NCBI GenBank assembly: GCA_030054145.1
Contig: JASGCK010000003.1
Coordinates: 62,001-126,000, forward strand
Direction of reading: 5' to 3'
DNA from: Cytophagales bacterium
GTDB lineage: Bacteria; Pseudomonadota; Gammaproteobacteria; Burkholderiales; Burkholderiaceae_C
Length of the DNA stretch: 64,000 nt
Made by a program: the position numbers and the translations under genes. The notes under the pieces were generated by a model. That model saw only the letters and a list, made by a program, of their open reading frames with translations, was not told where the DNA came from and made no database searches. This document shows positions 52,756 to 61,983 of the stretch, piece by piece (positions within the stretch are counted from its first letter, which is position 1; each line of letters starts with the position of its first letter).

Positions 52756-53943
52756 ATGTCTACTCAAGACCCTATCGTTATTGTCTCCGCCGCCCGCACG
52801 CCTATGGGCGCGTTTCAGGGCGATTTTGCTGCGCTTGCCGCGCACGACCTTGGCGGCGTGGCGATTCAGGCGGCTGTCGCACGCGCGGGGATTGATCCCG
52901 CGCTGATCGGTGAAGTGCTGTTTGGCAATTGTCTGATGGCGGGGCAAGGTCAAGCACCTGCGCGTCAAGCGGGTTTTAAGGGGGGACTGCCTAAGTCTGC
53001 GGGCGCGGTGACGCTGTCCAAGATGTGCGGCTCGGGCATGAAGGCGGCGATGTTGGCGCACGATATGCTGCTCGCGGGCACGCACGAGGTGATGGTCGCA
53101 GGCGGCATGGAGAGCATGACGAATGCGCCGCATTTGCTGCTCAAAGGTCGCAGCGGTATTCGCATTGGACACGACCGCGTTTATGACCACATGATGCTCG
53201 ATGGTCTAGAAGATGCCTACGAGGCGGGGCGTTCTATGGGCACGTTTGGCGAAGACTGTGCGGCGAAGTACAACTTCACGCGCGAGCAGCAAGATGCGTT
53301 CGCCATCGCTAGCGTGCAGCGTGCGCAGGCGGCTACAACTTCGGGTGCGTTTGCTCAAGAGATTGCCCCCGTGACACTGAAAACCCGTTCAGGCCAGACC
53401 GTGATTAGCGTGGACGAAGGACCACTCAAAGCCAAGCTCGACAAGATTGCGTCACTCAAACCTGCATTCAAAAAGGACGGCACGATTACTGCTGCGTCAA
53501 GTTCGTCGATCAACGACGGCGCGGCGGCGCTCGTGATGATGCGGGCTAGCACGGCTGCTCAATTAGGCTGCAAGCCAATTGCCAAAGTGGTGTCACACGC
53601 CACGCACGCGCAGGAGCCCGAATGGTTTGCAACCGCACCTGTGGGCGCGACGCAAAAAGCCTTAGCCAAGGCTGGCTGGTCGGTTAAAGACGTGGACTTG
53701 TGGGAGGTGAACGAAGCCTTCGCGGTTGTGCCAATGGCGCTGATGAAGGATTTGAACATTTCGCATGACATCGTGAATGTGAACGGCGGTGCGTGTGCGC
53801 TGGGTCACCCGATTGGCGCGTCAGGCGCTCGCATCATCGTGACGCTGCTCCACGCCTTGCAAGCGCGCGGCTTGAAGCGCGGGCTTGCGACGCTGTGCAT
53901 TGGCGGCGGCGAGGGGACGGCTATGGCGATTGAGTTGCTTTAA
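52756..53943 (+). CDS. Acetyl-CoA C-acetyltransferase (thiolase)
   Basis: This biosynthetic-type thiolase condenses or cleaves acetoacetyl-CoA. The nucleophile Cys is in KMCGSGMKA near residue 90, GGMESMTNAPH follows, and the C-terminal NVNGGACALGHPIGASGAR (His) and CIGGGEGTA (second Cys) complete the active site. The length is 395 residues from the ATG at 52756, which has GGGAG 5 bases upstream; a TTG start four codons earlier overlaps that site. A TATAAT box sits about 40 bases upstream. The stop directly abuts the convergent methyltransferase stop. Confidence 0.94.
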   Translation: MSTQDPIVIVSAARTPMGAFQGDFAALAAHDLGGVAIQAAVARAGIDPALIGEVLFGNCLMAGQGQAPARQAGFKGGLPKSAGAVTLSKMCGSGMKAAMLAHDMLLAGTHEVMVAGGMESMTNAPHLLLKGRSGIRIGHDRVYDHMMLDGLEDAYEAGRSMGTFGEDCAAKYNFTREQQDAFAIASVQRAQAATTSGAFAQEIAPVTLKTRSGQTVISVDEGPLKAKLDKIASLKPAFKKDGTITAASSSSINDGAAALVMMRASTAAQLGCKPIAKVVSHATHAQEPEWFATAPVGATQKALAKAGWSVKDVDLWEVNEAFAVVPMALMKDLNISHDIVNVNGGACALGHPIGASGARIIVTLLHALQARGLKRGLATLCIGGGEGTAMAIELL

Positions 53944-54543
53944 CTACGGTTTAACCACGCGCAGGTGAATCGTAAATTCTGTTGCGATGTTGTTACGCTC
54001 GCGCAGCAACATGACCGCGTCTTCAGGCTTGATCTGACCGTTATTGAGCGCACTGGCGTAAGGCTCGTCTAGTTTGACCTCGGCATGGACGGTTTCAAAA
54101 TCAACATGGAGATAGTGCGCAAGCGGTGTGTTGGACGCTCCTTGCGCTTGCCATAGGTCGCAATTTTTAAGGCTCAACAGCGACATGAGTTGCGGCGTGA
54201 TGGCTCGTACATGCGTGGGATCACTTATAAAGTTGTCGTGGCGCGGATGCGGCACGGTGATCTGGATGAGCGCATCGTGCCGACACACGCGGTACAGCTC
54301 TTGCATGATGGCAAAAAATTCCTCGCTGGTTGCGCCCATGTGCTCTAGCGCATGGTAGAACACCACTTCGGCGACGCTATTTTTTTTCCAAGGCCACGGG
54401 GTTTGATTGAGGTCGCAGACCAACTCGGGTTGACAGGCCGTGGCAGAGTCCACGTTGATATAGCCTTCTAGTTTGTTATGACCGCAGCCAAGATTCAGTT
54501 TGAGTTCTGTTTTTGGAGTTGCTTTGTTTGCTACGCTCGCCAT
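53944..54543 (-). CDS. Class I SAM-dependent methyltransferase-like protein
   Basis: The N-terminal motif LKLNLGCGHNKLEGYINVD (near residue 15) is a SAM-binding glycine-rich loop with an acidic end. FYHALEHM then ELYRVCRHDALIQITVPHP follow the order of post I and motif III of predicted methyltransferases (EHxxxP pattern). The acceptor is unknown. The start at 54543 has an AAGGA site 6-7 bases upstream. It converges on the thiolase gene with no spacer, and is divergent from the rhodanese gene. Confidence 0.82.
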   Translation of the reverse strand: MASVANKATPKTELKLNLGCGHNKLEGYINVDSATACQPELVCDLNQTPWPWKKNSVAEVVFYHALEHMGATSEEFFAIMQELYRVCRHDALIQITVPHPRHDNFISDPTHVRAITPQLMSLLSLKNCDLWQAQGASNTPLAHYLHVDFETVHAEVKLDEPYASALNNGQIKPEDAVMLLRERNNIATEFTIHLRVVKP

Positions 54544-54594
54544 AGGATTTTCCTTGTTAGATAATGAAATCTGCACATTTTAAGGAGATGCATC

Positions 54595-55008
54595 ATGGCG
54601 ATTACCCGAGGTTTTAAAGTTTTAGTTGAAGAGGCTATGGCGGAGGTCAAAACCTATTCGGTGGACGAAGTGCGTGCGCGCTTGCAAGACCCCGCTGTGC
54701 AAATCGTTGACATCCGTGATGTGCGTGAATTGACTGCGGGTACGGTGGCTGGCAGCTATCACGCGCCGCGTTGTATGCTGGAGTTTTGGGTTGATCCCGA
54801 GTCGCCTTATCACAAAAAAATCTGGGCGGACGAGAGCAAGGAGTTCATTCTTTTTTGCGGCGCAGGTTGGCGCAGCGCTTTAGCCGCGAAGACTTTGCAA
54901 GACATGGGTATGACCAATGTCGCGCATATCGACGGCGGTTACGCCGCGTGGGTGGCTGCTGGTGCGCCTACCGAAACAATGGCAGAGCGGCAAGCGAAGA
55001 AGGCTTAA
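54595..55008 (+). CDS. Single-domain rhodanese-like protein
   Basis: The 137-residue rhodanese fold has the active Cys in LFCGAGWRSALAA near residue 88 and IVDIRDVREL near 38. Sulfur-transfer activity is likely, the acceptor is unknown. An AAGGAG ribosome-binding site lies 5-6 bases before the ATG. Its stop codon is the first base triplet of a 23-bp tandem repeat. Confidence 0.88.
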   Translation: MAITRGFKVLVEEAMAEVKTYSVDEVRARLQDPAVQIVDIRDVRELTAGTVAGSYHAPRCMLEFWVDPESPYHKKIWADESKEFILFCGAGWRSALAAKTLQDMGMTNVAHIDGGYAAWVAAGAPTETMAERQAKKA

Positions 55009-55074
55009 AAATCATCACCCGCGCGGACTAAAAATCATCACCCGCTCGGACTAACAATCATCGCCCGTGCGGAC
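55006..55074 (+). repeat. Three tandem 23-bp units after the rhodanese gene
   Basis: Units begin at 55006, 55029 and 55052. Each has the core AATCATC(A/G)CCCG followed by CGGAC. The first unit supplies the rhodanese stop codon TAA, and each later unit starts TAA as well. A dispersed CTGAGCTTGTCGAAGG element follows at once. Confidence 0.85.
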
Positions 55075-55123
55075 TGAGCTTGTCGAAGGCCGCATATCAA
55101 CAGGCTCCATGCGAACGCTTGGG

Positions 55124-55942
55124 TTAGCGAGGTCGCAACTCTTTTTTCAGCTTGGCGTAGTCAGGCAAGATGGATTCGACCGTATCCCAAAAACGTGGGC
55201 TGTGATTCATGTGGCGCAGATGACTGAGTTCATGCACGACCACATAGTCAATCACGGGCAAGCGGTAATGCATCAACCGCCAATTCAGGCGAATCGTGCC
55301 GTCCGATTTAGCGCTGCCCCAGCGCCCACGCGCATGGGTGAGTTTGAGCGCTGTCCAGTGCACACCCAAGAGCGGCGCATAGTGATTGAGTCGCGTTTCA
55401 AATAACAACAGCGCCGCGCGTTGAATCGCTGACTGGGCGGCATCTTGAATTTGCGCTTCGCTGGCACTGGGCGGTAGCGCAATCCAAAGCCGACCTTGAT
55501 CAGGATCAATCGTGGTTAGCATGGCTCCAAGCTGCAATTGGAGTGGCTGCCCGAGATAGTCCAAACTGGCACCATCAGCCCAGACGATGGCTGCTTTGAC
55601 GCTGTGGATTTGCCGCTCGTGCACTTCATGCAGCTTCTTCACAATCCAATGAGACTTTTCTTGAATGGCGGACTCAACTTCGGCAATGGTTGTCCAGCGC
55701 GGCGCTCGAACGAGAAGACCGTGATTGCCGACGATGAAGCCAATCGTGCGGCGTTTGCTGCGCTCAAACTGATAAGCAATGGGCTGACCTTGCAGCACGA
55801 TGTGACGCTGATCTTGCGGTGCAATTTGACGCCGATCTAGCGTAGGCTTCTTGGGCACGATGATTCGCTCGCGAGGCTGATTGGGCAAGGCTTGCGAGCC
55901 TGTGACCCAGTCAAACGCTTGTTGAATAAAGCCGCGCAGCAT
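55124..55942 (-). CDS. YgjP-like (DUF45) M48-type metallopeptidase
   Basis: The zinc-metallopeptidase motif HELSHLRHMNHSPRFW (near residue 238) gives HExxH plus a third His. The beta-rich N-terminal domain (FERSKRRTIGFIV ... VRAPRWTTIAEVE) and the RWGSAKSDGTIRLNWRL block are characteristic of the YgjP/SprT-like group. The length is 272 residues from the ATG at 55942, one base after the plsC stop; a longer frame overlaps plsC. The substrate is unknown. Confidence 0.88.
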   Translation of the reverse strand: MLRGFIQQAFDWVTGSQALPNQPRERIIVPKKPTLDRRQIAPQDQRHIVLQGQPIAYQFERSKRRTIGFIVGNHGLLVRAPRWTTIAEVESAIQEKSHWIVKKLHEVHERQIHSVKAAIVWADGASLDYLGQPLQLQLGAMLTTIDPDQGRLWIALPPSASEAQIQDAAQSAIQRAALLLFETRLNHYAPLLGVHWTALKLTHARGRWGSAKSDGTIRLNWRLMHYRLPVIDYVVVHELSHLRHMNHSPRFWDTVESILPDYAKLKKELRPR

Positions 55943-55943
55943 T

Positions 55944-56690
55944 TTAGTTTTTGTAAGCCTCTGCATCCATGCGATGCATCTCAGACTCAATCCACGTTTG
56001 CACTTCGTGCATCAAGCTATCAGGCGTGTGGTTGGCGCTGGCAATGGGCTCGCCAATGCTGATATCAATCACGCCCGGATATTTGATGAAGCTGCCTTTG
56101 GGCCAACATTTGGCGGACGATACGGCAAGCGGTAACACTTGTGCGCCCGTTTCGCAGGCCAGCCGCGTACCGCCTGTTTTGTAGGTGCCCACTTTGCCGC
56201 GAGCCATGCGCGTGCCTTCGGGGAACATGATCACCCAGCGGTTCTCTTTCATCACGCGTTGACCTTGCTCCACTACTTTTTTGAACGCTGTTGTGCGCTG
56301 CGAGCGGTCAATATGGATCATCTTCATACTGCCAATTGCCCAGCCAAAAAAGGGAATCCAGTGCAATTCTTTTTTGTACACAAAGCACAGCGGGCGCGGG
56401 CTGAGAGCCAAGTAGGCAAGTGTCTCCCAAGCTGATTGGTGCTTGGAGAGCACAATTGTTTTGCTGCCATCCGTTGGCCAGTGCGCCTCGCCCGAGAATC
56501 GCCACGCTACGCCGCAAATCCATTTCATGCCGTACACGGCAGACCGTCCCCACCAATTCGCAATACGGTACAGCCAACTCCAGCCTGAAAAAGGCGCGGA
56601 GAGGACAAGTAGCAAGGCCAGTGGAATGATGATGACGGCCGTCCAAATGTGCCAGACGACGGAGCGAAGAAAGCAAATAGTTTTAAACAT
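55944..56690 (-). CDS. plsC: 1-acyl-sn-glycerol-3-phosphate acyltransferase
   Basis: PlsC makes phosphatidic acid for phospholipids. The N-terminal hydrophobic segment (residues 9-33) anchors it to the membrane. The HX4D-type catalytic motif appears as SKHQSAWET near residue 83, with Glu in the acidic position. The second motif FPEGTRMARGKVGTYKTGG is near residue 157. It overlaps the end of gmhB by 8 bases, giving a gmhB-plsC-ygjP cluster. Confidence 0.94.
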   Translation of the reverse strand: MFKTICFLRSVVWHIWTAVIIIPLALLLVLSAPFSGWSWLYRIANWWGRSAVYGMKWICGVAWRFSGEAHWPTDGSKTIVLSKHQSAWETLAYLALSPRPLCFVYKKELHWIPFFGWAIGSMKMIHIDRSQRTTAFKKVVEQGQRVMKENRWVIMFPEGTRMARGKVGTYKTGGTRLACETGAQVLPLAVSSAKCWPKGSFIKYPGVIDISIGEPIASANHTPDSLMHEVQTWIESEMHRMDAEAYKN

Positions 56691-57252
56691 GAATGGCTAA
56701 GTGAGTGGTGGAGTGGGCAATCATCCAATCGGCAAATGCCATCAAATCGGCGTGAATGCGTGTGCCTTCTGGTAAGTGTTCAGGCGTTTGGTGCTGGCTC
56801 TTGCCGGTGCGAACTAAGTGCGGTGCGCAGCCCACCGCTACGCTTGCTTGCAAGTCACGCAGTGTATCGCCCACGCTGGCAACCGTGGTCATATCGACAC
56901 CATAGCGATCCCGAATTTTTTCAAACAAACCAGGCCGCGGTTTGCGGCAATGGCACGGCGCATCGCCAGAGGCGGGGTTGTGAGGGCAAAAGAAAATGGC
57001 ATCAACGCGGCCCCCCACTTTGCGCAACAGTCGATGCATTTTGTCGTGCATGGCGTTTAGCGCAGCCATATCGTAGAGTCCACGTCCCAGTCCCGATTGA
57101 TTGGTGGCCACAACCATCGTATAGCCCGCTTGGCTGAGCTTGGCGATAGCTTCTAGCGCCCCGTCGAGTGGAATCCACTCATCGACGGATTTGACGTAAT
57201 CGTCACGGTCATGGTTGATCGTGCCGTCGCGGTCTAGGATGATGAGTTTCAT
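56683..57252 (-). CDS. gmhB: D-glycero-beta-D-manno-heptose 1,7-bisphosphate 7-phosphatase
   Basis: This HAD phosphatase works in LPS heptose synthesis. The nucleophile motif LDRDGTINHDRDDYV is near residue 6, VVATNQSGLGRGLY near 48, and a zinc-binding loop with FCPHNPASGDAPCHCRKP near 89 is characteristic of GmhB. VGDTLRDLQAS near 129 supplies the Mg ligands. At 189 residues it is normal. It starts 14 bases after glyS. Confidence 0.94.
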   Translation of the reverse strand: MKLIILDRDGTINHDRDDYVKSVDEWIPLDGALEAIAKLSQAGYTMVVATNQSGLGRGLYDMAALNAMHDKMHRLLRKVGGRVDAIFFCPHNPASGDAPCHCRKPRPGLFEKIRDRYGVDMTTVASVGDTLRDLQASVAVGCAPHLVRTGKSQHQTPEHLPEGTRIHADLMAFADWMIAHSTTHLAIHV

Positions 57253-57266
57253 GAGGCTGATTTGAT

Positions 57267-59444
57267 TTAGCTAGCCAGCTTCGACAAATCCGCCACGCGG
57301 TTCATCGCGGCGTGCAGCGTGGCGAGCAGTCCCAAGCGGTTAGCTTTGAGTGCCGCGTCGTCTGCGTTGACCATGACGTGTTCAAAAAAAGCATCCACAG
57401 GTGCTTTTAGTTTTGCCAGCGCGGTCAGCGCTGCGGTGTAGTCGCCTTGCTCGTAAGCCACGTCGGATAAGGGCTGCACGAGTGCCAGTGCGGCGTTCAA
57501 ATCGATTTCGGCTTGTTCTTTCAGCAGCGAGAGGTTGACGGATGGCGTGACTGTGCCTGCTACTTTTTTCAAGATATTGCCCACGCGCTTGTTGGCAGCG
57601 GCAAGCGCAGTGCTTTCTGGCAAGGCGGCAAAAGCGCGGACAGCGTCCAAGCGTTTGGGTACATCACCAAGGCGAGTCGGGCGCATGGATAAAACGGCAT
57701 CGACTTCTTGTGCTGTGTAGCCTTGTTCGCGTAAGCTACCAGCAAAGCGGTCGTAGATAAAGCTGGTTAACGCTTCGCAGGCATCGTCTGGATTGCCTTC
57801 TAGCTTGTCTGTAAAACAGGGGAAGCAGTGAGCTAGCAACTCGGGTAGCGCAAGCGGTAAGTTCTTTTCAACCAACATACGAATCACCCCGAGCGCATGA
57901 CGGCGTAGCGCAAACGGATCTTTGTCGCCCGTTGGCAAGTTGCCAATGCCAAACATACCAACCAGCGTCTCTAACTTATCAGCCAGCGCCACAACCGTGC
58001 CCGTGTGGTTGCGCGGTAGTGCGTCCCCCGCAAAGCGCGGTTTGTAGTGGTCTTCAATCGCAATAGCCACGCCGTCGCGCAGCCCGTCGTGCCGTGCGTA
58101 GTAACCGCCCATGATGCCTTGCAGCTCGGGGAACTCGCCCACCATGTCGGTGAGCAAGTCGGTTTTGGCAAGGCGTGCAGCTTGCGCCACTTTGCTTGCC
58201 AGTACGTCAAATTCGTCTTTCGCTTGCACGGTAAAGGGTAGGGTGGCGTTGCTCAGTTGCTTCACGATGGAGGCAGCAATGGCTGCGACGCGCTCGGTGC
58301 GCTCGCCTTGCGTGCCTAGCTTGTTGTGATAAACGACTTTGGTGAGGCTCTCAACGCGCGACTCCAGCGTGCGTTTACGGTCTTGATCGAAGAAGAATTT
58401 GGCGTCCGCAAGGCGCGGGCGTACCACGCGCTCGTTGCCTTCAATCACCGCGCTTGGGTCGCTGGGTGAAATGTTGCTCACGACCAAAAACTTGTTCGAC
58501 AGCTTGCCTTTGGCATCCAAGAGCGGAAAGTATTTTTGATTCGCCTTCATCGTGAGGATGAGGCATTCTTGCGGTACATCTAAAAACTCGCGCTCAAATT
58601 CGCAGGTGAGGACATTGGGGCGCTCCACCAGCGAGGTCACCTCGTCCAGCAAAGCCTCGTCTTCGATAGCTCGCAGGTCTTGTCCTGCTTGGCTTGCCGC
58701 AGCGGCAAGCTGATCAGCAATCATTTGTCGGCGTGCCGCGTAGCTTGCAATGACAGCGCCCTCGTCCTGCATTTGCGCTTCGTACGAATCGGCATTTTGA
58801 ATCGTGATGAGCGGCACTTTGGCTTCAAAGCGATGACCTTGGGTGGTATTGCTAGCCGTTAGCCCTAGCGCCGTCACGGGCAGAGCGGTTGTGCCATGCA
58901 AGGCAATGAAGCTGTGTACTGGGCGTACAAATTTCACATCCGTCCAGCCGTCAGCGAGTTGGTACGTCATGACTTTTGGAATGGGTAATTTAGCAATCGT
59001 CTCAGCGAGCGCTTGCTGCAAACCCACGACCAGCGTGGCTCCCGAGGCAGTAGCTTCGTAAATGAGGTTGTCAACTTTGCCATCCGACATACGCTTTAAC
59101 GTTGCCACTGCACCCGCTACGGCACCCGCTGCAATGCCCAGCGATTGCAGTTTTTTAGCTAGCGCAGGTGTGGCGTTGCCTGATGCATCCAGCCCCACGG
59201 CTACAGGCATCAGCTTTTGCCAAATGGCTTTGTCTGCCGCTTTTGTCGCCACGTCGGTAATGCGAGCACCCAATCGGCGCGGTGTAGCGTAGGCGGTGAC
59301 ATGACTGGTGCTGCTTGCCAGACCTATATTTTGGAGTTGTGCTAACAAGGTTTGCGAAAACGCCTCACCTAGTTTTTTAAGCGCTTTGGGGGGGAGTTCT
59401 TCGACGAAGAGTTCGACGAGTAGAGGGTGCGTCATGTTAGTCAT
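57267..59444 (-). CDS. glyS: Glycyl-tRNA synthetase beta subunit
   Basis: This is the large subunit of the bacterial alpha2beta2 GlyRS. Its 725 residues open with [18 protein letters not shown] and carry [31 protein letters not shown] and [16 protein letters not shown], all typical. The ATG overlaps the glyQ stop as ATGA; a second Met lies three codons in. Confidence 0.97.
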   Translation of the reverse strand: MTNMTHPLLVELFVEELPPKALKKLGEAFSQTLLAQLQNIGLASSTSHVTAYATPRRLGARITDVATKAADKAIWQKLMPVAVGLDASGNATPALAKKLQSLGIAAGAVAGAVATLKRMSDGKVDNLIYEATASGATLVVGLQQALAETIAKLPIPKVMTYQLADGWTDVKFVRPVHSFIALHGTTALPVTALGLTASNTTQGHRFEAKVPLITIQNADSYEAQMQDEGAVIASYAARRQMIADQLAAAASQAGQDLRAIEDEALLDEVTSLVERPNVLTCEFEREFLDVPQECLILTMKANQKYFPLLDAKGKLSNKFLVVSNISPSDPSAVIEGNERVVRPRLADAKFFFDQDRKRTLESRVESLTKVVYHNKLGTQGERTERVAAIAASIVKQLSNATLPFTVQAKDEFDVLASKVAQAARLAKTDLLTDMVGEFPELQGIMGGYYARHDGLRDGVAIAIEDHYKPRFAGDALPRNHTGTVVALADKLETLVGMFGIGNLPTGDKDPFALRRHALGVIRMLVEKNLPLALPELLAHCFPCFTDKLEGNPDDACEALTSFIYDRFAGSLREQGYTAQEVDAVLSMRPTRLGDVPKRLDAVRAFAALPESTALAAANKRVGNILKKVAGTVTPSVNLSLLKEQAEIDLNAALALVQPLSDVAYEQGDYTAALTALAKLKAPVDAFFEHVMVNADDAALKANRLGLLATLHAAMNRVADLSKLAS

Positions 59445-60388
59445 TTCTTTGCTCCCGTCGCTTGGGTAGCAGCCATCTGCGACAGCACTTGCTCCGCGTG
59501 TGCTCTTGATGCCATCGGGAAACCAAGTCGTGCGCGAGAGTCGTAATAGCTTTGCGCCACGGCGCGGGAGATATTGCGGATGCGGCCAATGTAGGCGGCG
59601 CGTTCGGTCACGCTGATTGCGCCCCGTGCATCTAGCAAATTGAAGGTGTGACCTGCCTTGAGCACTTGCTCATACGCAGGTAGCGCGAGTTGCCGCTCCA
59701 TCAAATGCTTGGCTTGGCGCTCGTGTGCGTTGAAGGCGGTGAATAAAAAATCCGCATCGCTGTGCTCGAAGTTGTAGGCGGATTGTTCTTGCTCGTTTTG
59801 TAGATAAACATCGCCGTAGGTCAGTCCCTCTGTCCACTTGAGTTTGTAGACGTTATCGACTTCTTGCAGGTACATCGCAAGGCGCTCTAGGCCGTAGGTG
59901 ATCTCGCCTGTGATCGGTTTGCAGTCAATGCCGCCGACTTGCTGGAAGTAGGTGAACTGCGTCACTTCCATGCCGTTCAGCCACACTTCCCAGCCCAGTC
60001 CCCATGCGCCCAGCGTGGGGTTTTCCCAGTCGTCTTCTACAAAACGGATGTCATTTTTTTTGAGATTGAAGCCGAGTGCTTCTAATGAGCCTAGATACAG
60101 ATCAAGAATGTTGGCTGGCGCAGGCTTGAGCACGACTTGGTATTGATAGTAGTGCTGCAAGCGATTGGGGTTTTCGCCGTAGCGTCCGTCTTTGGGGCGG
60201 CGGCTGGGCTGCACATACGCTGCCTTCCATGGCTCTGGCCCCAAGGCACGCAAAAAGGTCGCAGTGTGACTGGTGCCTGCGCCTACTTCCATATCAATGG
60301 GTTGCAGCATGGCGCAACCCTTGTCAGCCCAGTAGGACTGCAAGGTGAGAATGATTTGTTGAAAAGTGAGAGGAGTTTTAGAAGACAT
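59441..60388 (-). CDS. glyQ: Glycyl-tRNA synthetase alpha subunit
   Basis: This class II catalytic subunit has 315 residues. [43 protein letters not shown] is split here into the diagnostic [10 protein letters not shown] and [12 protein letters not shown] motifs near residues 13 and 31, and [18 protein letters not shown] near 133. It heads the glyQ-glyS-gmhB-plsC-ygjP run. A palindromic TAAAAT box lies 8 bases before the ATG. Confidence 0.97.
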   Translation of the reverse strand: MSSKTPLTFQQIILTLQSYWADKGCAMLQPIDMEVGAGTSHTATFLRALGPEPWKAAYVQPSRRPKDGRYGENPNRLQHYYQYQVVLKPAPANILDLYLGSLEALGFNLKKNDIRFVEDDWENPTLGAWGLGWEVWLNGMEVTQFTYFQQVGGIDCKPITGEITYGLERLAMYLQEVDNVYKLKWTEGLTYGDVYLQNEQEQSAYNFEHSDADFLFTAFNAHERQAKHLMERQLALPAYEQVLKAGHTFNLLDARGAISVTERAAYIGRIRNISRAVAQSYYDSRARLGFPMASRAHAEQVLSQMAATQATGAKK

Positions 60389-60391
60389 AGT

Positions 60392-60408
60392 GCTCGATTT
60401 TATCGAGC
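60392..60408. promoter_or_regulatory. Palindromic -10-like element at the glyQ start
   Basis: The perfect inverted repeat GCTCGATAAAATCGAGC ends 3 bases before the glyQ ATG. Its centre reads TAAAAT on the minus strand, a good -10 box. A transcript from it would have almost no leader; alternatively a hairpin there would cover the ribosome-binding region of a longer mRNA. Confidence 0.5.
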
Positions 60409-60435
60409 CTTCAGCCTATGACTCGTGATGCAAAC

Positions 60436-61026
60436 TTAAACCAGCCAGTTATTGCGACCAAAATGCAATGCTTGCGTGCGGCTATTGACACCGAGTTTAC
60501 GGAAAAGTCGCCATAGGTGGACTTTGACCGTGTGCTCACTGATTTCCATGCGAGCGGCAATTTCTCGGTTGCTCAGTCCCTCGTTCAACATCAGCATGAG
60601 TTGCCGTTGTCGCTTGGATAACTTCTTAGTCGAGTCGCCTGTTCTTGTATCAAGTGTCGTATCGCTGGCAACCAAAGCGCGTAGCGAGGCAATGATGTCA
60701 TTAACAGGGGTTGTTTTTTCAATAAAAATATCAGCGCCTGCTGTAATGCAAGCATCTTCCAGCAAGGCGGCAGATGATGTTGTAAAAATAACTAATGGGC
60801 AATGCATATACAGCGTTTTAATTTGCGAAATGCCGCCAAGCCCTGTTGAGTCAGGTAAATTAAGCTCAGTAACAATGAGATCGGGGGGGCCGTTTAGAGC
60901 AGCCTGAGCCGAAAATTCCGCCAACCCGCCAGCCTCCAGCACCTTAGCAGTTGCAACAATACGCCTAGCTTGAATGGCGAGTGCTTCACGCATTAATGGG
61001 TGGTTGTCAATGAGATAAATATTCAT
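60436..61026 (-). CDS. LuxR/NarL-type response regulator with altered receiver site
   Basis: The 196-residue protein has a receiver domain (residues 1-120) and a C-terminal LuxR helix-turn-helix (KLSKRQRQLMLMLNEG, SNREIAARMEISEHTVKVHL). In the receiver the acidic pocket reads IDNHPL (usually DDHP) and the phospho-Asp position reads VTELNLPD, so Glu replaces the normal Asp near residue 53. The switch Thr (FTTSS) and Lys (IEKTTP) are kept. It is thus probably phosphorylation-independent. No histidine kinase is adjacent. The start at 61026 (MNIYLIDNH) was chosen by domain; a repeat element lies 20 bases upstream. Confidence 0.9.
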   Translation of the reverse strand: MNIYLIDNHPLMREALAIQARRIVATAKVLEAGGLAEFSAQAALNGPPDLIVTELNLPDSTGLGGISQIKTLYMHCPLVIFTTSSAALLEDACITAGADIFIEKTTPVNDIIASLRALVASDTTLDTRTGDSTKKLSKRQRQLMLMLNEGLSNREIAARMEISEHTVKVHLWRLFRKLGVNSRTQALHFGRNNWLV

Positions 61027-61046
61027 CTGTATTCGTTTCTCTGATC

Positions 61047-61168
61047 TAAGGACTCTCTGCATAACCCGTTCGCCTTGAGCTTGTCTAAGGGTAAGGGTAA
61101 GTGTTTGATTTGCTTTGGCTTCGACAGGCTCGGCCCGAACGGAAATGAGGTTATGCAGAGTGTCCTTA
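61047..61168. mobile_element. MITE-like inverted-repeat element
   Basis: Terminal inverted repeats TAAGGACTCTCTGCATAACC (61047-61066) and its complement ending at 61168 agree at 19 of 20 positions. Inside, a further CGTTCG/CGAACG pair and CTGAGC-type repeat cores extend the symmetry. The element is 122 bases, non-coding, and sits just upstream of the LuxR-type gene, where it may carry or disturb the promoter. No transposase or clear target-site duplication is visible. Confidence 0.6.
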
Positions 61169-61338
61169 AATTTTTGAAGTTTTGTAAATAGTTTTAATAT
61201 GTTTATTTTAGATCAAAATTTCTTTACATATATTGAGATTGATTAAAAAACGACACAACATTTTTAAATACATTAGTATTAAATACATTAGTATTAAATA
61301 CTAATGTATTAATTTATTTAATTTATATTAAATTAAAT
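61169..61338. repeat. A+T-rich spacer with direct and inverted 15-bp repeats
   Basis: About 170 bases are strikingly A+T-rich against the rest of the window. AAATACATTAGTATT is repeated in tandem at 61266-61280 and 61281-61295, and an inverted copy follows at 61297-61310, giving 14 perfect pairs with a one-base loop. I see no gene. Possible roles are a cruciform, a terminator for leuD or an acquired fragment. Confidence 0.65.
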
Positions 61339-61971
61339 TTAAATCCAAGGGTTTTTAACTAGTCTATTTAACTCGAAAGATTTAATTTTTTCTGAGTGCC
61401 TAAGTGTCAAACCAATATCATCTAAGCCATTTAACAGGCAATACTTTCTAAATGCTTGCACTTCAAAAGGAATTTCTGTTCCATTTGGCTTGATGACAAC
61501 TTGGCGCGTTAAGTCAATGCTGAGCTGATAGCCAACGAAGGCGTAGACTTCATCGAACAGTTTTGCAACCTCAGTCTCTGGCAAAACAATGGGCAGCAAG
61601 CCATTTTTAAAGCAATTATTAAAGAAGATATCCGCATAGCTGGGCGCAATCACGGCACGAAAGCCATATTGATCAAGCGCCCACGGTGCGTGCTCTCGCG
61701 ATGAGCCGCAGCCAAAATTTTTGCGCGACAACAAGATCGATGCGCCTTGGTAGCGGGCTTGATTGAGCACAAAGTTGGGGTTGGGTTTGCGCGTACTTAA
61801 ATCCATTCCAGGATAGCCTGTATCTAAGTAGCGATCAGCATCAAATAAGTGTGGACCAAAACCCGTTTTACGAATGGACTTCAAAAACTGTTTCGGAATG
61901 ATGGCATCGGTATCGACATTTTCCCGATCCATCGGGGCGACCACCCCTTTGAGTAAATTAAATTTTTGCAT
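61339..61971 (-). CDS. leuD: 3-isopropylmalate dehydratase small subunit
   Basis: LeuD completes the isopropylmalate isomerase with LeuC. Its 210 residues include [14 protein letters not shown] near 22, [13 protein letters not shown] near 88, and [27 protein letters not shown] near 101, all typical. It follows leuC by 12 bases. LeuB, usually next, is not present; the A+T-rich spacer and the LuxR-type gene follow. Confidence 0.96.
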   Translation of the reverse strand: MQKFNLLKGVVAPMDRENVDTDAIIPKQFLKSIRKTGFGPHLFDADRYLDTGYPGMDLSTRKPNPNFVLNQARYQGASILLSRKNFGCGSSREHAPWALDQYGFRAVIAPSYADIFFNNCFKNGLLPIVLPETEVAKLFDEVYAFVGYQLSIDLTRQVVIKPNGTEIPFEVQAFRKYCLLNGLDDIGLTLRHSEKIKSFELNRLVKNPWI

Positions 61972-61983
61972 GATTTGAATGGT

